Shown one piece after another: positions 1 through 11,417 of a stretch of 64,000 nucleotides of DNA. The DNA comes from Azolla caroliniana (Eukaryota > Polypodiophyta). Positions within the stretch are counted from its first letter, which is position 1. The number at the start of each line of letters is the position of its first letter. Position numbers and translations under genes: made by a program. The notes below the pieces were generated by a model. That model ran no database searches and had not been told where the DNA came from. It saw only the letters and a program-made list of their open reading frames with translations. The DNA lies in the NCBI GenBank assembly GCA_043228905.1, contig JBHGNT010000006.1, forward strand, positions 8,804,001 to 8,868,000, given 5' to 3'.

Positions 1-227
1 CTAGAATATTTTAGATTTTTATGATAAGAAATATAATCATGAAATATTAAAGGAAGTTCTAGAATAATCTAGAATGTTCTAGAATATTCTAATATCTCGT
101 AATAACTAAAAATATAAGTATTATAATCACACAACATGTATGTTATTACAATGGTTAAGGGTTCAACACATAGACCAAGAAGTTGTGGGTTCGATTCTTG
201 ATAAGCCAAAATGTCGTCTTCATGACA
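1..227 (-). repeat. 3' LTR of the chromovirus, partial
   Basis: The inner end is TGTCATGAAGAC on the minus strand, starting at 227. It aligns base for base with 4922-5148. The rest of this LTR lies left of the window. It contains the distal heat-shock-element array at 57-89. Confidence 0.9.
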
Positions 228-240
228 TTATCCCCCCTTT
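228..240 (-). other. Polypurine tract of the chromovirus
   Basis: On the minus strand this reads AAAGGGGGGATAA and abuts the TG that opens the 3' LTR. A purine run here is the expected primer for plus-strand DNA synthesis and fixes the element's orientation. Confidence 0.85.
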
Positions 241-644
241 CGATGACGAGTTCCATGAGTCGGAAGACAAGAGTTCGGACTTGGTTTATGGGGATATTTG
301 TCGAGAAATGCAACAACCATGTCGGAGGCATTAGCAAGATGCTCGGCAGGCTCCCATGTTTGATCATTAGGTGTATAACTTAACCAATCAACCAAATAAT
401 ATAGTTTGTTGTGGATGATCTTGGAGTCGAGAATGGCAGCAACCTCATATTCAGAGCCATTGGAAACTTCAATTGGAGGTGGGGGAGGTGTAAGAAGACT
501 CGGAATAGAGCTTGTTGTGTAGGGATCCAAAAGTGAAACATGGAAAACCGGGTGAAAACGCACATGAGGAGGGAGATCAAGACGAAATGTCACATCATTG
601 ATCTTACCAAAGATCACATATGGGCCGAAACGTTGATAATCCAA
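228..644 (-). pseudogene. Chromodomain end of chromovirus integrase
   Basis: An open stretch of 138 codons. Its first part has the integrase C-terminal GPY-like region (FGPYVIFGKI followed by HPVFHVSLL). Its second part is a chromodomain with YEVAAILDSK, YYLVDWLSY and WEPAEHL, including the aromatic residues used to hold methylated histone tails. In chromoviruses this domain is thought to steer integration toward heterochromatin. It reaches into the polypurine tract, so it is the natural C-terminus of pol. It is out of frame with the upstream integrase piece, so it is a broken part of the polyprotein and not a separate gene. Confidence 0.88.
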
Positions 645-947
645 TTTGTAGCAAGGCCGGGTGGTTTTAATGCTACCTTGTAAGAGCCATACACGATCTC
701 CTACTTGAAACGTGGTCGATGAATCACGTCAATGACGATCAACAATCTTCTTTTGAGTGTTTTGGGCATCACATAAATGATGCAAAAGTATATCCTGAAC
801 TTCTTGGAGTCGAGTGAGCCGATCTTCAGCAGCCAGGTTTTTCAGGAGTTCGGGATGTTCAAGCATCATCCAACAAGGATGGTACCCAATGTTAGCAAAA
901 AATTGGGAATATCCAGTAGGAGAATGTTCGGAGTTGTTGTAAGCAAA

Positions 948-1328
948 TTACGCCAAATGTAATAAATCCACCCAATCATCTTGTTGATAGTTGACAAAAC
1001 AACGTAGATATTGTTTGATTGTTTGGTTGGTGCGCTCACTCTGCCCATTAGTCTCTGGATGGTAGCCGGAAGAGAGTTTACAAGAAGTATGTAAGAGTTT
1101 GAACATGTGCCGCCAAAATTTCGAGATGAATTGGGGACCCCGATCACTGATAATATCATTTGGAAGACCATGATGGCGAAACACCTCCCGCATGAGTAAA
1201 TCGGTTGTCTCTTGACTAGTAATGGTCTTCGTGCATGGAAGGAAATGCGCCATCTTCATAAAACGATCGACTACTGTGAGAATAGAATCAAATCCCTTGG
1301 AAGGTGGAAGATCCGTAATAAAGTCCAA
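948..1328 (-). pseudogene. Chromovirus integrase catalytic core, broken
   Basis: About 126 codons starting MDFITDLPPSKGFDSI, then VVDRFMKMAHF, ISDRGPQF and YHPETNGQSERTNQ. These are the D, D and E regions of the DDE integrase core. The N-terminal zinc-binding (HHCC) segment that should stand between RNase H and this core is absent: only about 50 bases separate the two, so roughly 250-300 bases are missing. Downstream toward 644 the frame is lost. Confidence 0.88.
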
Positions 1329-1378
1329 GGAAATAGATTTCTATGGGCTCTCCAGAATAGGCATTGGCTATAACTAAA

Positions 1379-3052
1379 CTAGGGGTAGTCTAGACGAGGA
1401 TTTTGAGATTGGGAGTTGGAAGCACGATCTAGGATAATATGACTCAAAACCTCTTGGGAGAATGCATCGGTCGCAATCTGCTCCCGAATGGAATCAAGAA
1501 GCCTTGAATCTCCCGGTGTGTTGATAGTATGCATTGCCATTACTCGTAGACAATCGGGACCTAAGAGGATTTGCTTTTGACTTTCAAATGCAGCCTCTCC
1601 GGGTTGAAGTTCCATATACGAACGTCGAGATAAAGCATCTGCTTTTCCTTGTTGCATCCCAAGGTGATATAGAATTACAAAATCAAAACAAGTTAAGAAC
1701 TGCGCCCAACGAGCTTGTTGACGATTCAAGACTCGAGCACTTTGGAAGTATGTTAGATTTTTGTGATCATTGTAGACAATAATCTGTTGAGAAGAACCCT
1801 CCAAAAAATGACGCCATTGTTGAAAAGAATCCACAATGGCAAGAAGCTCTTTGTCGTGAATCTCATAGTTGATTTCTGTGGCTTCAAATTTCCGTGAGTA
1901 AAAAGCCACATGGTGCAGTTCGCCATCTTCATCAATCTGGGATAGTACGCTTTCGAGTGCAAAATCAGATGCAACAACTTCAAGTATAAAGCGCCTCATT
2001 GGATCGACATGCATTAAAATTGGTGCAGATGTAAACGCTTGCTTTAAACCCTCAAATGCAGAGTTCGCATCTATACCCCCATACAAATGGTTGATTCTTG
2101 CGCGTTAGTTGAGTGAGGGGCAATACAATCTTTGAATAATCTTTGATGAACTTGCAATAAAAGTTTGCGAACCCCAAAAAACATTGTACATCTCTCACAG
2201 ACTGTGGTGTTTGCCAATCCAAAATTGTTTGAACCTTTGATGGATCCATAGAGATGCCATTTGAAGAGACTATGTACCCCAAAAATTCCACTTGACACTG
2301 CGAAACTACACTTCTCCAATTTTGCATAGAGACCATACTCTCGCAACCATTGCAAAACTTGGTGAACATGTATCTCATGCTCCTCTTGAATTTTTTAGTA
2401 GATCAAGATATCATCCAGGTAAACTATGATGAAGATATCGAGGAAGTCTCGAAAAATGTCATTCGCCATATGTTGGAAAACTGTTGGTGCATTCGTGAGA
2501 CCAAATGGCATCACTATATACTCAAAATGACCATAGCGAGTGCGGAATGCGATCTTCCATTCATCCCCAGGACGAATTCGAACAAGGTTGTAGGCACCTC
2601 GAAGATCTAACTTCGTGAAATACTTTGCTCCATTGAGGCGTTCTAGAAGGCTCGAGATCAATGGTAGAGCATATTGGTTTCTAATAGTCACTTTATTCAA
2701 ACCCCGATAATCCACGACCATACAAAGCGTACCATCTTTCTTCTTAACAAAAAAGATGGGTGCACCAGCAGGAGATCTTGAATGTTGGATAAAACCATTT
2801 GCCAGGTTCTCATCGATATATTCTCGAAGAACCTGAGTCTAACTCCGTGGGCGAAAGGTTATAAATTGGCCCCCATGGAGGCGCTTTTCCTGGTTGCAAA
2901 TCAATCGAGCAATCATATGGTCGATGCTCTGGTAATCTATTAGCCTTCACCTTATCGAACACATCGGAGAATTCTATGTACTTCTTTGGTAATTGGACCC
3001 CCAATTCTTGTGAGCTAGATGAGGGAGTTGCTAAAACCGCAAACACCATCAT
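1379..3052 (-). pseudogene. Chromovirus reverse transcriptase and RNase H, broken
   Basis: Read from 3052 down. First comes the segment before the RT palm (EFSDVFDKV, RPYDCSIDL). Then the palm with [26 protein letters not shown] and the catalytic YLDDILIY, then the thumb ([11 protein letters not shown]). RNase H follows from about 2086 (LEVVASDFALESVLSQ, DHKNLTYF, GKADALSRR). The pieces lie in three frames, so there are at least two frameshifts besides stops. Family assignment is secure; activity is excluded. Confidence 0.92.
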
Positions 3053-3323
3053 ATCTTCCTTCCTTCCATCCTCTCGTAACTAAGGTATAGAGATTGTTGA
3101 AATCTTGTGGGATCCTAGATCCTTTGTTGGAGTTTCAAGAGACTCGAACTGTACTGTGACCTCTTCAATAGTTCTTTTTCTCCAAGCAATAGCTGGGTTA
3201 TGTAATTCAAACCAAGGAAGACCAAGAACTAGAGAGTGCTCTGGACTACTAATGATGTTGAATGAGATGATACTAGCCAAATTACCTAGGACTACATGAA
3301 TTGGTTCAGACTCTTCGACTATA

Positions 3324-3578
3324 TCACCTGATGTTATAGGGCGACCATCGATGACTCCTACAGCTACTGGGTTCGGGAGCTTGTTCGATGTTTTGGGTCA
3401 ATGCAAACTCGCGATCCATGAAACAAGAATTGGCTCCAGAATCTAGGAGGGCAAAGGCTAGGACTTGATGACCTGTAGATGTGCTAAGCTCAACTTGTGC
3501 AGAAAAAACTCTACTAACTTGATTTGATGAAATGAAACCACAACTAGGTACTGACTCTACATATCTAGGATGGTCCAA
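3324..3578 (-). pseudogene. Chromovirus aspartic protease, broken
   Basis: The retroviral-type protease signature LLDSGANSCFM, with the catalytic Asp-Ser-Gly, sits about 45 residues into this open stretch, which is out of frame with gag. A further protease-like tail follows at 3080-3280 (HSLVLGLPWFELHNP). The retrotransposon protease would cut the Gag-Pol precursor. Confidence 0.85.
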
Positions 3579-3604
3579 CCAAATGGCTCCTATTTTGGCC
3601 AGAC

Positions 3605-4519
3605 TTATTCGTTTAACACATCCTCTAATTGGCTCAAGACATCAAATCTATTCTCATGGCATGGGTTATTAGGCTTAGTAATTAAGTTATTAGAAGTGAT
3701 AGTAGAACTTGAGGTAGGGTTGTCATGTGCACTTACTTGGTAAACTTGGCGGCGTAGCATTTGTTGACGTTCAAAACGTTGCTCAAATAGGTGATTATCA
3801 CATCGCACAGCTCGACTAATGGCCTCTATAAGAGACTTTGGATCTTTGTGGAAAGTAAGAAGAAGATCTTAAATGACATCGTTACGCAAACCCTGACGGA
3901 ATTGATCCATTAAGGCTGCCTCATCCCAAGGGATGTCACATGCCAAGAGACGGAAATCTGTTGCGTAGGCTGAAGGGGGACGATCTCCTTGTCAGAGTCT
4001 TCGAATCTTGTTTATTGATGTTCTAGTGTTATCAGTGTCTCCAAAACTAGCTTGAAACTCTTTAACGAATGCCTCGAAATCCTCTAACAATGGTGATTTC
4101 TTCTCTAGAAGTGGTGCAAACCATGCTAATGTTGTATCGCTTAGCAAGGTTCCTATTAATCCCACATGAGTAGCATTAGTTGGGTACCGATTGGGATGTA
4201 ACTGAATCACCAAACGGACTTGATTCAGGAAACCTCGAAACAAAGATCGGGTACAATCAAACTTGGCAAGGAGGCTAATCTTTGATTCCCTTGGGGAGTT
4301 TTGAACCCCCGCCGCTTGTTCTCGTAATGTTAATATAGTAGCCTCGAGTTGATGAACCCGTTGTGATAACTCCTCATATTGATGAGCTTTCTCGGTACTC
4401 ACTTGTTGTAAATCCCCGAGTAGCCTATGATTTTCTTGCTCTAATGCCACAAACTTAGTCGTGAGCATGTTGAGCTCAGAAAGGACACGCATATACTCTT
4501 GCTTGCTGACGGATTCCAT
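3605..4519 (-). pseudogene. Chromovirus gag, two in-frame stops
   Basis: The start codon at 4519 opens a coiled-coil-like N-terminus. A retrotransposon gag core follows (FRGFLNQVRLVIQLHP, LAWFAPLL, FEAFVKEFQASFGD), then FRLLACDIPWDEAALMDQFR. The frame from 4519 to 3605 is one frame with two stops. One is a TGA before Gln-Gly-Asp and one a TAA before Asp-Leu-Leu; both can arise by a single C-to-T change (from CGA and CAA). No clear zinc knuckle was seen. Confidence 0.85.
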
Positions 4520-4659
4520 AACTGAGGGGGGAAAAGAAAGAAGGGAAAAGAAGAAAGCTTGTTAGGGTTATTGGAAAAGGAAACAGAAATATTCGGTTCA
4601 AACTGTCGAGACTCGTGGGTAGGTGATAGAGTGAGAGCGAGAGCGATAGCGAAAGAGAG

Positions 4660-4662
<3 letters not shown>

Positions 4663-4740
<78 letters not shown>
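4663..4740. repeat. (GT)n microsatellite with GC and GA margins
   Basis: About 35 uninterrupted GT units followed by a short GC run and GA-rich sequence. It lies in or next to the 5' LTR/leader of the chromovirus, between the TATA box and gag. Small ORFs across it encode only Thr-His or Cys-Val repeats and are not genes. Confidence 0.97.
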
Positions 4741-4743
<3 letters not shown>

Positions 4744-4886
4744 AGAGAGAGAGTAAGAGAGAGTGAGAGAGATAAGTCTTGAAATAAAAATGAGATTATA
4801 TTATGATGAAACAAGATTACAATGAGTAGGCTAAGGGCTAAAGACTGGTGTTGAACCGAATGAGTTGAAATGAATGTATGGACACT

Positions 4887-4894
4887 TATTTATA
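4887..4894 (-). promoter_or_regulatory. TATA box of the chromovirus 5' LTR
   Basis: TATAAATA on the minus strand, about 370 bases upstream of the gag ATG. It is preceded on the minus strand by the heat-shock-element clusters. It is the best candidate for the element's core promoter. Confidence 0.7.
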
Positions 4895-4909
4895 GATCCT
4901 TATGGAGTA

Positions 4910-5010
4910 TTCTAGAATGTTCTAGAATATTTTAGATTTTTATGATAAGAAATATAATCATGAAATATTAAAGGAAGTTCTAGAATAATCTAGAATGTTC
5001 TAGAATATTC
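4910..5010 (-). promoter_or_regulatory. Two heat-shock-element arrays in the chromovirus U3
   Basis: The proximal cluster 4910-4927 is TTCTAGAATGTTCTAGAA: four alternating TTC/GAA pentamers in perfect 5-bp phase. The distal cluster 4978-5010 has seven alternating units in the same phase, six perfect and one ATC. Heat-shock factors bind arrays of nGAAn in alternating orientation. The proximal cluster starts 15 bases upstream of the TATA box. The distal cluster is also present in the left LTR at 57-89. Heat control is inferred from sequence only. Confidence 0.75.
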
Positions 5011-5148
5011 TAATATCTTGTAATAACTAAAAATATAATTATTATAATCACACAACATATATGTTATTACAATGGTTAAGGGTTCAACACATAGAGCTAG
5101 AAGTCATGGGTTCGATTCTTGATAAGCCAAAATGTTGTCTTTATGACA
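4922..5148 (-). repeat. 5' LTR of the chromovirus, part proven by alignment
   Basis: Matches 1-227 without gaps. The true LTR continues left of 4922 through the TATA box, but its inner border cannot be set because the left copy is cut by the window. No TGGTATCAGAGC-type primer site is visible between here and gag. The first about 80 bases of the LTR contain, on the plus strand, A-box-like and B-box-like sequences about 36 bases apart. Confidence 0.9.
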
Positions 5149-7300
5149 TATACAATGCAAAAGAAGCAATTATTTGTTGGTAGTCCAAGTCTCTTTAGAG
5201 TTAATCCCAAATGTAACTCAACACCAATCAACATTTTCCAAATGTAGACCTTTGTTGGAAGTGGTAATTTGGAACGCCAACTATGTTTCAAGATCTTGCA
5301 CCAGCCATAATAAGAGTACTAGTGTACCATCCATTCTTGTTCGTCCCTACACGGTAGTCATTGAAGAAACTTAATGGAGAAATGTTATAATAAACTAGTA
5401 GGCACTTGTAAAAAATGAGTTTGGCCATGTAGCACTTATCAACCCATAATTGTTCTTCGGTTTGTATAGGTAAAGGACCCTACATTAAGGTTATACTCTA
5501 TAGTTGTTGCTAAATAAAGCCACAATTGGTCAAGATACATAATAATCATCGTGCTTCAACAAATTGATACATATTTGAGATCAATCCTCAACTACATCCC
5601 CCACCTCTTTGAACCTTAAATAAACAAACGATTGAAAATGGAGTGCACAATCTCTCATTTTAATGCCAACATAATAATCAAGAAACCCAAATAAGTCCTT
5701 TTACAAGGAATTACAATGCTCACTTTAGATTATGGTTCCCATAAAAATAAAGAGTGCTTCATGCCATGAGACAACCAAGTATTTAGCACATGAAGAACAA
5801 GGAACGTTTAAATGGAATACTTCCATTAGTACTGTGAAGTCAATCTTTGTTTGTAAGAAAATACTATTGCAAACATGTTGGATGTTAAGAGGTCTAATAA
5901 TAAAGAACAATATGAAAGGACAAAGTATTAATGGAGGAAGGAACTTGAAGGGATATAAAGTTAGAGGCGTTTTTCAAAACTAGAAAAAGCAGGAAAAAAG
6001 AAAAAGAAAAAAAGACGCAACAAAGCAGAGTAAAAAGCTTATAACTTCTTCATCTAATATCAAATTTTCAAAAGAAAAGATTCGTAAGAGAGCTTTCTTA
6101 TATGACAAATTTGGGATGACAAGTAGAAATAATGATATAAAAAAATGTCTCACATAAACTCGAGGATATGTAAAAGAAAAATAAAAGAAAAAAGCAAGAA
6201 TAACGCAACTAAAAACCTATAAATATGAGTGTATTCTTAGCAATTAGGAAGAAGAAAGAATAAGAATGCTAGAAGAAATGAGAGGAGTCTTAGTAGAAGA
6301 AATAGAGAAGAAGGAAAGACTATTATGAACTAGTGTCATTGAGATTAAAGTAGTTATTTGGGGTTGTTACTTTTAGAGTCTAAGAAGATGGTATTGTTTT
6401 CCTAATAGTATATTAAAGTATTCCTTTCTCTCCCTCACCTCTTCTCTATCTTTTTCTATATCTCTCCATCAAGTATATGTCATCAAGATGTTTTGATCAT
6501 TGTCCTCCCATGTGTTAAACGTTCCTTCCTAATGAAATATAATATCATAGGTTCCATAAAACATTGTACAAATTTAAGGCCTAGATGAAATGTCTAAGAT
6601 TGTGACTCCTAATACATGAACGTATGCCTCAACTCGCTAATCAGAACATTCAATTAGTTTGGTGTTTAGAACATTCACTCCCAATGAACAACCGAAGTGT
6701 CAAAATATAGAAACTTTTCCGATCAATTATCCTAGCCATTCAAAATCCCTCTCAGCACACAAGATGAGCAAAGATTTTATTCAAATTAATATGTACTCCA
6801 AACATCAAGGCAAATTGCTCTCATACATGCATCCCTTTATCAACATTCTCAAATGAGGCTTGTGGAAACATGAAAGAATTATCGGTTGAAGCTTGCACTA
6901 CAAGTCAATATGCGGATTGAACGGTGGACCAACAATATCGCCATTAATCAAAAGCTTTGATTACCTCATCAACAAGAGATGAGTACTTGAAGCAAATAAT
7001 AACGGGCTAATAGGGCATCCTTTATGAGTAGATCCCATGAGGGAAATAATTGGCATAACTCCACCACTAACCATTATTGGGATATGACATCTTGCTCTAA
7101 TTAAAATTTAAGGTGAGACATACATGGTCCAACCTAACTTTTCTTTTCACTCCCGTTGGATGATGATGCAATATATTCCTAACCACATTGAAATCTTATA
7201 TGGCTAGATATATCAATTTCAAAAAATACTTTTGTAATCTATTTGCAAATATCTTTTTAAATACTTAGATTATCCACTCCCTCCCCCCATGCAAACCTTG
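5149..7300 (-). pseudogene. Decayed LINE (non-LTR retrotransposon) remnants
   Basis: Two LINE landmarks appear in the expected order on the minus strand. At about 6994-7036 there is an RT motif, HKGCPISPLLFA, equivalent to the usual QGCPLSPLLF. At 5150-5291 there is a zinc-binding RT-tail segment (KLPLPTKVYIWKMLIG, then NNCFFCIV). The chromovirus sits directly against the second piece. Between them the frame is destroyed and small ORFs (for example 5732-5983, 6659-6856) look random. No promoter or intact ORF remains. Confidence 0.6.
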
Positions 7301-10300
7301 CTTAAGCAAAGATAATTCATTGTACCTTGTTTTAGAGGAATATGTGGTTTCAAGTTTATTCCACGAAGTTTAAGCATTTGTTTTATTTACAATATGATTT
7401 ATCTCGTACTCGTAGAGAATAAAGATACATACCTAATGGCTCTCAAAAAAACCACTCCTCGATAGTTTTATGTTTAAGGTGATTTGCTAAGAACACAAGT
7501 AATGTAGATTTTTCACACATAGTAAAAAATTTCATTTTACCTTCCCATTGGTGATAGTTTGTGTTGTTCAAATAGACCATCTTGGAGAAGTTGGCTTCTA
7601 TTTAGCAATCAAGTAAATGCTAAAATTTGCTCTGACCCCACTTGTTAGAAATGGTACAAGCGTCATGTCACTTGATTAGGAAGCATAGCTAATCAAATAC
7701 CAATTACTAATGATAAAACAACAAAAACATAACAAAATAGGATGCACAATACATCAGAAATTTTAACATGGAAAACTCTCAAGGAGGGATAAAACCACAC
7801 AAGATAAAGTCCTAAAATCTATTCGTTGTCGATAAAATAAAAGGTGCAAAAATGTTTTAATCTAGATAAACTAGAGTGTCAAATGAAACAAGAGTAAAAG
7901 AAATCTAATCATTATACCCAACAAAACAAGAGCACCAAAGATTCATTGCACACACGGAATGAAAAAGGTAATGATGCTCAAGGCATCAACATTTGGTTGG
8001 TGCACAAAGAGGGCGTAATGGAACAATAAAAATGGGTTGAGCATGCTCTTCTGAACTCAACTCTACACACTCTAATTCTTCCCATTTCTATTGTCTTCTT
8101 ACTTTTCAAAATGTGTCTTTGTTTTTTGGGGGGTTGAGGGGGAGGGGGGAATAAAAATTTGGGCACTTCTAAGTTATGGCTCATTCATACATAAAAGGCA
8201 TGTGGCTCAACATATTAACATACTGCTATAAAGACATGGTTCATATTGATGGCCATTTTTCCTATATGTTAACCTACAATTTTGACAACAAAATTAAGCC
8301 AGAAATGTAAAAATAAAAAAGGAAATTTCTACTGAGAAGACGTTTCTTTCTAAAATGACATCTCGGGTATCAAAAACATCAAACTCGATATCTGGTTATG
8401 CTCATAGAGAAATGGATGAGGAATCAATGTTGGTGACATCATGACGGTTTATAGATATGTAATCATGCTGAAGTAAATGCCATTCAATCGTCCACTATTG
8501 CATGTGGAAGTCAAGTTGAGAATCATAATCCAAAATATCTAGGCACAACATATGCAAATTGTTTAATAAATGGGACAAGGACTGCCTATTTCAATTCCCA
8601 ACAAAAAATATGGGTATCATCATACACATTGACAACCTATTTAAAACTCCCTACAAAATGCAAGTAGGAGAAAAGAGAAAGAAGCTACAACACTACCAAA
8701 CCCTCATAATATGTCTTTAGACACTTATCGGCATCCACCGAACAACCCAACCTTACCATACCATCTCCACATTCTCTCATAATGCACGCATCACCCTGTT
8801 AAGAACATTTACTCCCATTGAGAAGATGTGACAAGGGCTTGCCAAATAGGATTATACAAGCAAAACATGTGAAGGCCATGAGATTGAGGGTGAGGAAAAT
8901 TTTGCATTCAATGCACCACATACTTCAACGTAACAACATGGTTCCCCTTATTGTGACACAATGCAAACAAGATTTCCCTATATAGACTATCTATCACTTG
9001 TATACCACAACCCCCTCTCATCCAACTTCTATTATTATATAAGGTTTTTTTTATCAAGATCATATAGGTAATGTTTCTAGCTTGTAGGCTGCCATGGTCA
9101 ATAACAATCTCTTTTGTATATACACACATCCCAACTATTCGATATCGTATAATGCACGCTATATGTTGCAAGAAAACATTAACATAACTACGGCCTAAAA
9201 ATGTCTTCTTGTCAAAATTATTAACACCGACTAACATCCAAATGTTTCTGAAGGGTGCGATTCATAGCATCTTCTTCTTCTAAGTATGAAAATAAGCACA
9301 TGATCATCTTTAGATTTTTTTTTAATAATAGTATATGTGATCATCTTTTGATTTGTAGGGATGTAAGCATTTATTATGGATTTTATGCATATTCTCCTTT
9401 TTCATAGGCCTTCGGAAACTTAGAAGCATTTACCTTAGAAAATTTTGTACTGCATATACAAAATTATAGAAAATTATCATGGGACAAGGTTCTCAATTCT
9501 TTTGAACAGGAAGTTTACTTTTCAAACAATGTCTTCAATCCCGATGAACAAGAAGTTAACAATTCAAATGATGGTTTCGAACTTTGATATTCTGTCAAGG
9601 CTGGTATCACGTTATTACACTCTTTGGATATGTAGTATAAAAGTACAAAATTTCACGTGCATGTCTTGACTTCAAAGAATTACCCAAAGGAAGATAAAAA
9701 TTAACAAAGGATAGAATTCATTATATGTAGATGAGATTTAAAAAATAAATCAATAAAGGGTAAAGAGGACGAAGACCTACCATTTTTAACTTAAAACCAA
9801 GTACATCTCATCTTGTCCAAAGATCAATATGTTGTGCAAGCCTCCCTCTTATATTTCCACTTAAAGTTGGACTGTAAACAGTACATTTCTACCTCTTAAA
9901 ATAAACATAGATGAATGTTAGTCAAACATAGCTACTCAATATGATCATTTATGTGTCTTTCAATGTTAACCTACTTACAAGATTTCCATGTTAGCTTGCA
10001 TACAAGATTTACAAATTGAGTACAACGTCTACTTTGCACAATATTGCCTTTTTATCCAATTTATCAAAAAAAACTTGATGCCAGTTGTATGGATGGTGAT
10101 AAGATCAAATATTAACTAAAAGGCATTGGGCTAACAAAATGGCATGTCTTGTATGCACTACAACTAGAATGTTGCCTATTTTTTAAAACTCTATACATAA
10201 ATGTTCATGATTTAGCATTTTCTCAATCTAAACAAGTTTGATGAGCCCAACTCAAGTGGAGGAAACTGTATTGATACAACCTTAACTAAATGGCAGTTAA

Positions 10301-10660
10301 AAATGTACATACTATAAAGATGAATGGTAAATAACGAATATAGATCGCATGTATTGCAAACATGCATGCAATAGTTATTATTTCATAGGTGGATTATTGT
10401 ATCTAACATCCTCTCAACAATTTGTATAATCACCACATTTAACCTTACTACTTTCTGAATATCTCAAGCTAAGATAGATACTATTGTCATGGCAATGAAA
10501 GCTCAAACAAGCCACTATACTTGTGCAAAAGATGCCTTGCACATGCTTGTGTAGACCAACAAATAAAAACCATTACATGTATTTCATGATCATTCATTAT
10601 TACTTCAAAAAAATCATTCCCTCGCTCATTTGAACCAACATTGGCACTCACTAACAGCCT
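7300..10660. other. AT-rich intergenic DNA, no supported gene
   Basis: Only short ORFs without recognisable motifs. One minus-strand ORF at 8908-9237 (109 codons) has no start context or homology I can name and may be LINE debris. Around 7760-7800 there is a phrase resembling decayed LTR-element margins, but no paired repeat was found. Confidence 0.5.
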
Positions 10661-10663
10661 AAA

Positions 10664-11165
10664 TTAATTCCCAACACATTACCGTTCATTGCCATTCCTA
10701 CAAGTGTTTAATCTAATATACAAGGCGACCATTACATTGTTATTCACATCTCTTCGTTTTATTATGATATCATTCATATTTGAAAGATCTAAATAATTTT
10801 TTCTACACATACTTGATTTTGTTTATAAATTGATTCCCACCACATTAGCTTTCATTGGCATTCCTACAGCTGGTGTTCAATCTAATGTACAAGGTGACCA
10901 TTACATCATAATTCACATCTCTTCTTTATACTATGATATTGTTCATGTTTCAAACATCTAGATAATTTTAGCTACACATACTTGATTTTGTTTATAAATT
11001 GATTCCCAACACATACACACTCTTGGCATTCCTACAGCTCGTGTTCAATCTAATATACCAGTGACCATTACACCGTAATTCACATCTCTTCTTTTTACTA
11101 TGATATCGTTCATATTTCAAAGATCTAAAGAATTTTACCTACAAAGACTTGTTTTTATTTATAAC
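10664..11165. repeat. Three tandem copies of a unit of about 169 bp
   Basis: Copies begin near 10664, 10832 and 11001. Each opens with ATTCCCAACACAT or a close variant, followed by GGCATTCCTACA, TTCAATCTAATATAC, TGACCATTACA and TTCACATCTCTTC. Copies differ by scattered substitutions and small indels. It ends about 250 bases downstream of the CWC16 gene's stop codon. No coding potential is seen. Confidence 0.85.
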
Positions 11166-11417
11166 TTTTGTGCTTCATCTTTGAATACAAATATCTGCAC
11201 AATTGAAAAAAAGAAAATACGAAAACACTGCTGTTACCTCGTAATAGTTGAAGAAATCCCCTGTTTAGCAAAACGTTTACTGAGATATTTACAGGATCAT
11301 CTAAACACAATGCTAATCAATCTGACTTAACATGGATATCTTTCAGGTTATAAAATTTGGTGCTACTAAACCACTATGCGCAGCTTATGATTGAAGGTAA
11401 GAATTTGTTGATAATAT

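Larger units (their letters stand above)
1..5148 (-). mobile_element. Ty3/Gypsy chromovirus, decayed, left LTR cut by window start
   Basis: A minus-strand LTR retrotransposon with the order gag, protease, reverse transcriptase, RNase H, integrase and C-terminal chromodomain, which is the Ty3/Gypsy chromovirus order. Positions 1-227 and 4922-5148 are the same LTR sequence, aligned without gaps; I count 9 mismatches in 227 bases (about 96% identity). A polypurine tract lies next to the left copy, so the left LTR is the 3' LTR and the right one the 5' LTR. The coding region is broken by stops and frame changes and lacks the integrase zinc-binding part, so the copy cannot be autonomous. The target-site duplication cannot be checked because the left end lies outside the window. 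Confidence 0.93.

Noticed and set aside
4476-4814. ORFs over the (GT)n run (Thr-His and Cys-Val repeats)
   Set aside because: Low-complexity translation of a microsatellite in the LTR/leader region.
5072-5129. A functional tRNA gene
   Set aside because: No clear acceptor-stem pairing or anticodon arm that I can fold by eye, and it is part of an LTR; kept only as a tRNA-like finding.
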